Part shown: positions 23,829 through 31,228 of the stretch, in pieces | How positions within the stretch are numbered: the stretch's first letter is position 1 | Layout of the letters: each line of letters starts with the position of its first letter | Source of the DNA: Priapulus caudatus | Lineage: Eukaryota > Priapulida > Priapulimorpha > Priapulimorphida > Priapulidae | Direction: 5' to 3' | NCBI RefSeq assembly: GCF_000485595.1 | Contig: NW_014577145.1 | Span: 474,899 to 506,126, forward strand | Length of the DNA stretch: 31,228 nt | Program-made: the position numbers and the translations under genes | The notes under the pieces: generated by a model | Told to the model about the DNA's origin: nothing | Database searches by the model: none | What the model saw: only the letters and a program-made list of their open reading frames with translations

Positions 23829-23991
23829 CAGGTCAGCCTCCCTACTCAGGCCTTCCCAGGCAGCCTCCCTCGGACCTTCCCAGGCAGCCTCCCTCGGGCC
23901 TTCCCAGGCAGCCTCCCTCGGGCCTTCCCAGGCAGCCTCCCTCGGGCCTTCCCAGGCAGCCTCCCTCGGGCCTTCCCAGGCAGCCTCCCTC
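23829..23991. repeat. 24-bp tandem array, left (6 near-perfect units plus 1 degenerate)
   Basis: Unit TTCCCAGGCAGCCTCCCTCG plus GGCC, 24 bp, with starts at 23853, 23877, 23901, 23925, 23949 and 23973 and a degenerate unit before them. It is the reverse complement of the unit in the larger array at 27697-28655. Because 24 is a multiple of three, both strands stay open (SQAASLGP/REAAWEGP-type translations), which explains the apparent ORFs. It forms the outer end of the left inverted arm. Confidence 0.95.
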
Positions 23992-24987
23992 ATACATCTC
24001 ATACACAATACTCACAATTGCATTGCAACAGCTTCATTAATCTATCATCATTATTATCATTATTATTTATTAGTATTTATTCATGCGATTGAAATCTGCG
24101 TAGATCTGTTTTAATAGTTCAATAATTGCTCGTACGAACAGTCGACGCCACGCTGTTGCCATGGTGGTGTAACATGTGGCTTACAGATTTGGCTGAAATT
24201 AGCCTGGGTTGGGTTAGGTGTAGTGTTTAGCATGTAGGTTCCAAATAGTACGGTGCGTGTGTGAGTAGACAAACGTGTTTAGGTTAGGCAGATTCTCGAG
24301 TCATTGTGAAATGGGTGGTGAGCAGAGCGGGTGTAGACATGTGGGATTATGGCGGGGTTTTGGAGACGGAAGAGAGATGTAGGGGGTCGGGAGTCTGGTG
24401 GTGATCGCGGGAGGAAGCACACGTGCTCACGCGCATGTGCGCGTTGCGTTGTCTTTGTGTAAGATGGGCACACTGTGTGCGAGAAGTTATTAAAGTTTAT
24501 TCCGGTTACCAACTTACCACACAAGTTTTGGATTCCTTCTATATCATTTATGCAACGAACATTCATTTCAACGTTACAGTGGGCATTTCTGAAAAGCGGA
24601 GAACACGCGCGTTGTGTAAAGTCACCCTGCTATTTTAGCCGGCGCAATATTTTCTGTAGTCACATACACACTGCACGTTATTGCCATGGTGCAAATTTCA
24701 GTGAAGCAAAGTACACGAGCACGCGCGTTGTGTGTCCACCTGGTTTTGCCCGACTTCATTATTGGTTACTTGTGCCAACGCGTAGATAATGGTATAGAGG
24801 CACGGGGTTGCTAGGGTGTGAGTTCCAGGGAGACTAGGATTCATTTGTGGCATGCATTAGAGCGCGTCAGCTTCGCGGGAGAATCCACGCGTGGTGGTGA
24901 TGCCCCGAGCACTAGCAACGCACAGCCATTACAGACAAGCGCTGTCGGCATTACGTCCACAGATGCTGCGCCTAGCAGTCCTGATCA

Positions 24988-25081
24988 GTAGTGAAGTCAG
25001 GCTCACTGTTTAAAGTCCTGCTTGGTAGTGAAGTCAGGCTCACTGTTTAAAGTCCTGCTTATTTATGAAGTCAGGCTCACT
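24988..25081. repeat. 37-bp tandem repeats, left copy
   Basis: Two full units and a part unit of GAAGTCAGGCTCACTGTTTA plus AAGTCCTGCTTATTTAT, with starts 37 bp apart (24993, 25030, 25067). The first spacer differs (GGTAGT for ATTTAT). It is the inner end of the left inverted arm and is complementary to 26886-27052. Confidence 0.92.
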
Positions 25082-25709
25082 GATTTCTAGAGGAAAACGA
25101 AACGCGCCGACCAGCAAACGAGCAATTACGAGCATTTGTATTAAATCTCTACCTACGTGCATAGTGAAAAGGCTTGTGGAATGGCCACAACTGCTCAATT
25201 GACCAATTATACCGCTTTATCCTATACCCAAAGGGCACTGTCGAAACAGTGTTCTAAACAGGGCAGCGAATCCGATAAAATTTGCCGCTCCGCGGCGTTG
25301 TTTGCGCTTCGCACGGATATCCGGCTGCAGATCGTCTAGGAAGAGATTTATCTCATATTTATCCAATTATTTATTATAATAATTTAATATTTATACAAAG
25401 GTGCCAAACACATTGAGGAAAGAAGGTATATACGACCTTATAGTTATGACATAACATTGAAATCCTAATAATCATATGTTTGTGCAAGCTCTGTTTATAG
25501 TTTGGGTATAGGAAATACAGCCATCTGGGAAAAATCTCCCAAAACTCAAATTATGTACATATCAGACCTGCAATCGTAGCAATGGGCGTACGCACGCTAT
25601 AAGTCTACCGAATTCTATTCTGTGGTAAATATATGATGCACATAACACACAAGGAACTGTTGTCAAATGATCGTGAGCAAATTAAGTCACGCGCGTCTGC
25701 CCCTAGTTG
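25082..25709. other. Spacer sequence 3' of the GPCR gene
   Basis: Non-repetitive sequence between the left inverted arm and the GPCR stop codon. It should include the receptor's 3' UTR. A small perfect hairpin, CACTGT-CGAA-ACAGTG, lies at 25236-25251. The frame at 25157-25339 lacks an ATG start and has no recognisable homology. Confidence 0.5.
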
Positions 25710-26738
25710 TCACACCAATGACAGTCCTGATTCTGTGCGTTGCTGTCGGTTCACATGTTTACGCTGCTTTAGGCAAGAACAGCAGCAGCAGATCTGGTGA
25801 AGGGCGCGCCTGAGCTGCGGCAGCGACCAGGCATACAGAAGAGCATTGAACACGGCGGTGCTGCGGGCCACCAGCATCAGGTAGACCCCGGTAAGGCCCA
25901 CGCTAGACGTCCACACGGCGTCCTCTACGTAGAAGTATGTGTCGCTGCCGTAGCGCCACTGACAGAACGATATCAGATGCATGCAGAGAAACGGCGCGAA
26001 GCACACAGCGTAGACAACAGCGCACACAAGGAGGCGCCACGCTAGCCGCGCCTCGTTCTGGCGGCGGCTGCGCTGCGCCAGCATCGCCAAGTTGCGTCGG
26101 TGCGCGCGGTAGCAGCAGTAGAGCTTAGCGTAGATGGCGCACGTCGCTGCGACCACCGACACACTAGCGAGATCAGTAAACATCCAGCAGTAGACGATGA
26201 CGTTGTAGCGAGGCGGCCGCGCGAAGCACAGCAGGAGGAACACGCCGCTGACGCACAGACTCATCGTCCACTGCGTGGCGACGATGACCCGCATTTTGGT
26301 CGGCGTCATGTACCGCCGGTGTCGGATCGGTTTCAGCACGGCCATGTAGCGGTCGATAGCTATCACGAACAGACTCGTAGCGGATACGGACAACAGCCAG
26401 AAGCTTGTCACCTTCGACAGATGCATCAAGACAATGTTGGCGTCGTCAAGGACGCCCAAGCTTCTTCTCACCTGCACAAAGCAGACGGTTATCAGCCAGA
26501 GGGAGCTGGCGAGCAGGTCTGCCGTCGCCAGGCTGCCGACGAGCACGAGGATGGAGGTGCTGCGACGGGTGCTGCAGATGGCGAGGACGACGGGCAGGTT
26601 GAAGGCGATGGCGACCGTCGATATCGAGATGGATAAAACGGGGACGGCGACGGACGCGTGTTCTAAGCGGTCCCAGAATGTGACAAACTGGGGTGACAGT
26701 TGTCGCCATGCCGTCACATTGTCACCAAACTCCGGCAT
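25710..26738 (-). CDS. Class A (rhodopsin-family) G protein-coupled receptor, intronless, 342 aa
   Basis: Seven-helix plasma-membrane receptor. The start chosen is the ATG at 26738; the in-frame extension to 26771 begins with GTG and is closed upstream by an in-frame TAA. Residue numbers are from that ATG. N-glycosylation sequon NVT at 7-9. TM1 has the conserved Asn at 47; TM2 LATADLL with Asp74; TM3 ends in IDRY (DRY 129-131); TM4 has Trp157; TM5 ends around YAKLY and lacks the usual Pro; TM6 has CFAP (246-249, Phe in place of the usual Trp); TM7 has FNALLY (297-302, NAxxY instead of NPxxY). Helix 8 is followed by a Cys cluster (about 317-322), a likely palmitoylation site. The disulfide-forming Cys at the top of TM3 is absent. 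Missing TM3 Cys and TM5 Pro are features of the MECA group (melanocortin, EDG, cannabinoid, adenosine), so that is a tentative placement. Ligand unknown. It sits in the spacer between two inverted repeat arms. Confidence 0.92.
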   Translation of the reverse strand: MPEFGDNVTAWRQLSPQFVTFWDRLEHASVAVPVLSISISTVAIAFNLPVVLAICSTRRSTSILVLVGSLATADLLASSLWLITVCFVQVRRSLGVLDDANIVLMHLSKVTSFWLLSVSATSLFVIAIDRYMAVLKPIRHRRYMTPTKMRVIVATQWTMSLCVSGVFLLLCFARPPRYNVIVYCWMFTDLASVSVVAATCAIYAKLYCCYRAHRRNLAMLAQRSRRQNEARLAWRLLVCAVVYAVCFAPFLCMHLISFCQWRYGSDTYFYVEDAVWTSSVGLTGVYLMLVARSTAVFNALLYAWSLPQLRRALHQICCCCSCLKQRKHVNRQQRTESGLSLV

Positions 26739-26884
26739 CTTGTGTGTGCTCGTGCCGTTCAGCGACAGCACGTCGGGATTGGCACGTCGGAAGTGACAAC
26801 GTTATCGATGTCTGACTTGAACATTAAATCCGGGTTTAAACACAGAATCACTGAATCCGGGACTCAACACTGGGTCCGGCTTCA
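26739..26884. other. Region 5' of the GPCR gene
   Basis: About 145 bp between the receptor's ATG (minus strand) and the right inverted arm. It would have to hold the 5' UTR and proximal promoter, unless these lie inside the repeat arm. No TATA box or other clear element was seen. Confidence 0.4.
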
Positions 26885-26885
26885 C

Positions 26886-27052
26886 CAGTGAGCCTGACTT
26901 CATAAATAAGCAGGACTTTAAACAGTAAGCCTGACTTCATAAATAAGCAGGACTTTAAACAGTGAGCCTGACTTCATAAATAAGCAGGACTTTAAACAGT
27001 GAGCCTGACTTCATAAATAAGCAGGACTTTAAACAGTGAGCAGTGACTTCAC
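26886..27052. repeat. 37-bp tandem repeats, right copy
   Basis: Four or five units of AGCCTGACTTCATAAATAAG plus CAGGACTTTAAACAGTG, with starts at 26891, 26928, 26965, 27002 and a diverged one near 27039. It is the reverse complement of the left 37-bp array and forms the inner end of the right inverted arm. Confidence 0.94.
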
Positions 27053-27696
27053 TACTGATCTGGACTGCTAGGCGGCAGCATCTGTGGATGCAATGTCGAG
27101 TGCTGGTCTGTATTGGCTGTGCGTTGCTAGTGGCTCAGGGCATCATCACACGCGTGGATTCGGCCGGAAGCTGACGCACTCTTAATGCACTGCCATAAAA
27201 TGGAATCTCTAGTAATGTTCACGTCTCGCCTGGAACTCACACCCTAGCAGCCGCGTGCATCTATTGACGCATTATCTCGGTTGCAAGATAGAGCAATATT
27301 AAGCGGGCAAAACGAGGTGACTACAGTAATTATGCGCCCGGCTAAAATAGCAGCGGTGGTCTTTACACATAACGCGTGGGCTCTTGGTGTACTTTCTTTG
27401 CTGAAATTTGCACGCAATGGCAACAACGTGGGCAGTGTGTGTGTGACTACAGTATTTATTGCCGCCGCTGAAAATGAAGAGATGTCTTTAACACAACGGG
27501 CGTGTTCTCCGTTATCAAGAATTTGCACCATGGCAAAGCGTGGCGTCGACTGGTTCGTACGACAATTGATTGAAGCTATTAAAACAGATCTACGCAGATT
27601 TCAATCGCATGATAAAATACGGAAATGATAATAATGATGATAAGGATTAATGAAGCTGTTGGCAATGGCAATTGTGAGTATTAATGTATGAGGTAG

Positions 27697-28655
27697 GCTG
27701 GCCTGTGGAAGGCCCGAAGGAGGGCTGCCTGGAAGGCCGAGGGAGGCTGGCCTGGGACGGCCGGGGAGGCTGCCTGGGAAGGGCCGAGGGGAGCTGCCTG
27801 GAAGGCCGCGGGGAGGCTGAATGGAAGGCCGAGGGAGGCTGCCTGGGAAGGCGCGAGGAGGCTGCGTGGGAAGGCCGAGGGAGGCTGCTGGGAAGGCCGA
27901 GGGAGGCTGCCTGGGATGAGGCCCGAGGGAGGCGTGCCTGGAGAAGGCCGAAGAGAGGGCTGGCTGAGAAGGCCGAGAGGCTTGCCTAGGAAGGCCCGAG
28001 GGAGGGCTGCCTGGGAAAGGCCGGAAGGAAGGCTGCTGGGGAGCCCCCCGCGAAGGAGGCGCCTGGGACTGGGCAGGCCCGAGGGAGGCTGGCCTGGGAA
28101 GGCGCGGAGGGAGGCTGGCCTGGAAGCTGAGGGGAGGCTGCATGGGGCGCGAGGGAGGCTGCCTGGGAAGGCGCCCGAGGGAGGCTGCCTGGGAAGGCCA
28201 AGAGAGGAGCTGCCTGGAAAGGCCGAGGGAGGCTGCTGGGAAGGCCGAGGGAGGGTGCCCTGGGAAGGCCGAGGGAGGCTGCCTGGGAAGGCCGCGAGGG
28301 AGGCTGGCTGGAAGGGCCGCCGATGGGAGGCTGCCTGGGAAAGGCCGAGGGAGGGCGCTGGGAAGGTCGCGACGGGGCTGCTGGAGAAAGGCGCTCGAGG
28401 GAGGCTTGCCTGGGAAAGCGCCGAGGAGGCTGCTGGGGAAGGCGAGGGAAGGCTGCTGGGAGAGGCCCCGAGGGAGGCTGCGCTGGAAGGCCGAAGGGAG
28501 GCTGCTGGAAGGCCCAAGGGAGGCTGCTGGAATGCCCGAGGGAGGGTGCCTGGGAAGGCCCGGGGCTGCCTGGGAGGCGGAGGGAGGCTGCTGGGAAGCC
28601 CGAGGAGCTGTGGGAGGCCGAGGGGAGAGCTGGCTGGAAAGGGCCGAGGAGAGGG
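27697..28655. repeat. 24-bp tandem array, right (about 40 units, irregular)
   Basis: Units of GGCCCGAGGGAGGCTGCCTG plus GGAA, reverse complement of the left array. Nearly every unit has a gained or lost base, with changes scattered at random positions and often in G or C runs. The long open frames on both strands (for example minus 27681-28517 and plus 27916-28674) come from repeat structure and G/C-rich, stop-poor sequence. They are low-complexity translations without homology. Confidence 0.93.
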
Positions 28656-28686
28656 GCGTAGTAAAGATTTGTAAGAAGGGGGGGGT

Positions 28687-28830
28687 CTAAGTAATCGAAC
28701 TTGCGGAGGGCAGCGAAGGGGGTTTTGGGGGCCTCCCAGAAAAATTTAGAAATAAACCCTTAATGCGTTTTTGCCGAGCAGGGGGTGGGTCCGGACGCCT
28801 GGACGCACCCTGTACACGCCCTTGGGTTGG
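28687..28830 (-). mobile_element. Unclassified interspersed-repeat fragment
   Basis: On the minus strand, GCGTGTACAGGGTGCGTCCAGG, GTCCGGACCCACCCCCTGC and a G/C-run-rich end (GGAGGCCCCCAAAACCCCC) have the look of a dispersed repeat end rather than unique sequence. The translated phrase around GRVQGASRRPDPPPARQ is of a kind commonly produced by such repeats. No family can be named. Confidence 0.35.
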
Positions 28831-29666
28831 AGAAGTCAGATGGAGGAGAAGTTTATTGAATTTGGCGACTATACCGTGTTTTATAAGATTATCATCTGTA
28901 GAATTCAAAGGATAGGGACCCCCACCCCCGCCTTGCCTCCTCAATATCCAACTTCTCGGACCACTGTACGGGTTCATCGCTGCGCGCGACGGCCGGGCAT
29001 CAATAAAATTAACAACAGCGGTTCCTTCTTCATAGCATATCCCGACTCCGCAGGCCGATTGCCATATATGGAAGACGGTGTGAAATGCTTTGCAGGTTGG
29101 CAACACGAACGAGTCGTGTTCAAACGTTATATATAATATTATGATTGGTCTGAACTACGTTCATGACGTACCACCTGGCAAGGTCTTCAGAAAGTAGCAT
29201 GGCAGCAGGGATAAAATCTCCAGTGATAATAAACAAGGTGCCCGTAGCGCGTACTTGCTAGGGGGGGGTCTGGAGGGCTGCCACCTGAAATTTTGTTGAT
29301 GTAGACGTGATGGAGATGGAATTGGTTTGTAGCTGCTTGATCCATTAGATAATTTACATGCAATTTTTTGGTGCGGTTTTGGTGCAGGCCGGGGCGGTAT
29401 GGGTGCAGCGAACTAACGGATACACAGGCTGGACCTTCGTATACGCGCTGGCTTGTTAAGCGTTATCGAAGTTGGCTGCCCTGGCGAATGAAGCGGTCAA
29501 CTATGGAAATGGCACCAGGGGGTTATATATTGAGGCGGTAAAACCCCGGCCCGTAGCGAGATTACGGTAGATATATTTTGCATAATTTTGACTAATTCGT
29601 CTCAATTTAACTCCAATATTCACAGAGTTTATAGCTAAGAATGTTCTATAGGTTATCATTAGAATT
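28831..29666. other. Repeat-rich intergenic sequence without gene
   Basis: No exon recognised. The phrase GCCCGTAGCG occurs twice (near 29250 and 29551), each time beside G-runs or CCGGC, suggesting mobile-element debris. The segment 29575-29640 (TTTTGCATAATTTTGACTAATTCG...CACAGAGTTTAT) weakly resembles the start of the adjoining repeat (GCTAATATATTGACTAATCG...ACAGAGAGTAT), so it may be a diverged extra unit. Confidence 0.4.
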
Positions 29667-31228
29667 TTAGAAATTTAATCAATCTGTAATTCACTTCGGC
29701 GGGCATTTATATCTTGCTAATATATTGACTAATCGTGGGTCAATAAGCTCATATTGTACAGAGAGTATGGGAGTGTAGGTCTAATATTCAAGCCGGTACG
29801 GGAATCTATTTGCATAATAATATATATCTAGATATATTCCAGATATACGATTGTTCAGTTTACCACAGAGCATGATAGGTAAGCAGTATAGAATTTTATC
29901 ACGTGGTTGCATGTTATATTACGTTTGCAAATAATAAGAGTTCGTTAGGAGGCAATTGAATGCGTGACTCTGACTGCTGTGCACCGAACGAGAGTGGTAC
30001 TTATTGGATTGTTTAATTATATGTAATCATAATATAATGTAATATTGACAAGAAACAATCTGTGGAGCTACAGTTAAAAGTTAGGGAAAATACTACTTTG
30101 TTTTCGGTGATGTGTAGATTGTGCTGCCTTTGTTACTGTGAAAAATACCAGTTAAAACGGATATGCATTTTGGAATAATACACCACATTCAATGAGAGCA
30201 TGTAAAGATGATTCATGCTGGCTTCGGAGTGGGATCTGCAACATAAGAGAGCCGGGAAATTGACGGGTTAAAGCCAATGAATACTGCTCATTTGCGAGAC
30301 TCATTTTGAAGGATCTAATTTGTGGTCCCAGCTGAAAGGGTTAAAAATCATGGCTGCTTTGAAATGTGATATGGCTGTACCTAATTTAAAATATAACTAT
30401 TATTAGTAATGGGGAATTTAGGTAAAATCGATTGCTTTCTCCTGCTTTTCGGGACGTGTGACTCATGGGTCGGTTATACATAGTACCAGGATTGGGGAAT
30501 TTCCATGAAATACATAAAGAGGAAAAATAGGGTTGAAGAACTATTCCTGCTGCAGTGGGAGTCTGAAGTATATCATGTATTGTTAATGGGACTATAAAAC
30601 TAACCAATGAAACTGCTGAAGTAGTTTTGGCTAATAAAAAATTCAAAATGGTGTATTTGTACTTATTTTTCCCATAATTCGCTTTCACCACCTTTCACTT
30701 TTTTATTAAACCAGCTAGGGGGCTCAAAACCGAAAGGAATGCTCAGAAAGAGCTAAGAAGGATGCCAGTTCCATCTCTGTAGAAGTCAGTAACCCTCTGC
30801 ATTCCGGGGGAACCTAGACAGGAGAATCGGTAAAATTGCTGGGGAGCTGCAGGACTTGTCAACTGGAAGTCCAGCATTGCTTCTTAGCAATAATGTGATT
30901 AATGGTATTTGATAAATTGGAGAATTATATCGTCTTCTATTATTATTATTGTTTGTAGAAAAAATAACATCTCACGAAAATCCGGTCCAGATTGAGCTCT
31001 GAGCATTTGTGTATTGTGCATTAGTCTGTGATACGGTGGTGGGGATGGATCGTTTTGGCATGTAAAAATAAATGTACAGCGTTTGATAGAGCGAAAATCT
31101 AACTTGAAGACTAACATTGAACATTCTAGGGGATTTAGGAATGTATATTAAACTCCAGTCAAATATCATAATTAAACGATAGAGGACGTTTTAAGTGGTT
31201 ACGCACGTTACACTCACGTGGGGTTGTC
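29667..31228 (+). repeat. Long non-coding repeat, copy B (indel-rich, cut by window end)
   Basis: Same order and orientation as 19265-20813 along its whole length. The differences are mostly single-base insertions and deletions, many of them extra G, in addition to substitutions, at roughly one per ten bases. This pattern is more typical of uncorrected long-read consensus than of neutral divergence. It continues past the right edge of the window. Confidence 0.92.

Larger units (their letters stand above)
23829..25081 (+). mobile_element. Left inverted arm of foldback-like element
   Basis: Read as reverse complement, this arm matches 26885-28655 in the same order: 24-bp array; CAATTGTGAGTATT and GATTAATGAAGCTGTTG; GATTGAAATCTGCGTAGATC; GTCGACGCCACGCT; CGGAGAACACGCnCGTTGTGT; CTATTTTAGCCGG; GTTGCTAGGGTGTGAGTTCC; ATCCACAGATGCTGC; then 37-bp repeats. 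The arms are clearly diverged, so they are not a recent perfect palindrome. The left arm has about 430 bp (roughly 24165-24590) absent from the right arm. No transposase was found. TU elements of sea urchin and FB elements of Drosophila have similar long, sub-repeat-rich inverted termini; membership here is inference. Confidence 0.7.
26885..28655 (-). mobile_element. Right inverted arm of foldback-like element
   Basis: Colinear, in reverse complement, with 23829-25081 (landmarks listed there). It differs in having a much longer 24-bp array at its outer end (about 960 bp against about 160 bp), more 37-bp units, and no counterpart of the ~430-bp insert of the left arm. The part 26885-27690 reads cleanly; the outer array is full of one-base indels. 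No outer target-site duplication was recognised. Confidence 0.7.

Noticed and set aside
23739-24114. Frames across the left 24-bp array (REAAWEGP and SQAASLGP repeats)
   Set aside because: Same explanation; both strands stay open because the repeat period is 24.
25157-25339. 60-residue plus-strand frame in the spacer
   Set aside because: It opens with GTG, has no recognisable homology or splice context, and is short enough to occur by chance.
26739-26771. Upstream in-frame extension of the GPCR (11 residues beginning at GTG)
   Set aside because: GTG is not a normal eukaryotic start. The first ATG in frame is at 26738, and an in-frame TAA lies just upstream of the GTG.
25797-26796. Plus-strand and other-frame ORFs across the GPCR
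   Set aside because: Shadows of the GC-rich receptor gene; none shows membrane helices or known motifs.
24988-27052. Possible CRISPR-like direct repeats (37 bp)
   Set aside because: Units are head-to-tail with no unique spacers, in an animal genome, and occur inverted on both sides of a gene.
27681-28690. Long Pro/Ser/Ala-rich (minus) and Gly/Arg/Glu-rich (plus) frames of up to 278 residues
   Set aside because: Translation of the 24-bp tandem array in stop-poor sequence. The frames disagree between arms and change with each indel, so there is no conserved protein.
19265-31228. LTR retrotransposon with copies A and B as LTRs
   Set aside because: No TG...CA ends, primer-binding site, gag or pol; the interval holds a SINE, the inverted arms and a GPCR instead.

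Overview
The window is nuclear DNA of an animal, most likely a marine invertebrate. I infer this from a heavily intron-split RNA polymerase II large-subunit gene (23 visible introns, all GT-AG) with a metazoan-type CTD of about 48 heptads and an acidic tail, a FAM194/ERICH6-type gene, an intronless class A GPCR, a tRNA-derived SINE and many microsatellites. The phylum cannot be fixed from the sequence alone.

Layout. (1) 1-13614, plus strand: the RPB1/POLR2A gene without its 5' exons. It runs from about human residue 155 to the stop; 24 exons join without a frame error into about 1799 residues. Its introns hold a nested-TIR MITE, a fragment of the SINE family found at 21 kb, and a tandem duplication that copied one splice donor. 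(2) 13615-14629: convergent 3' ends of two genes. (3) 14630-18886, minus strand: an ERICH6/FAM194-like gene of 8 coding exons and 708 residues, with a 33-bp minisatellite and a CT microsatellite in its introns. (4) 18887-23800: no protein gene recognised. It holds copy A of a ~1.55-kb non-coding repeat, a tRNA-derived SINE whose body carries nuclear-receptor-like DR1 motifs, and several microsatellites. (5) 23829-28655: two long, diverged, inverted repeat arms, each with a 24-bp tandem array at its outer end and a 37-bp tandem array at its inner end. They flank a 1.8-kb spacer holding an intronless class A GPCR on the minus strand. The architecture resembles foldback transposons. (6) 28656-31228: repeat debris, then copy B of the ~1.55-kb repeat in the same orientation as copy A but full of one-base indels, as is the 24-bp array at 27.7-28.65 kb. 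The last ~3.5 kb looks like unpolished long-read consensus.

The three genes share no obvious pathway: RPB1 is core transcription machinery, the ERICH6-like gene is a poorly characterised family, and the GPCR is a surface receptor. The most interesting parts are the inverted-repeat block around the GPCR, the DR1-bearing SINE and the mobile or duplicated sequence inside RPB1 introns.
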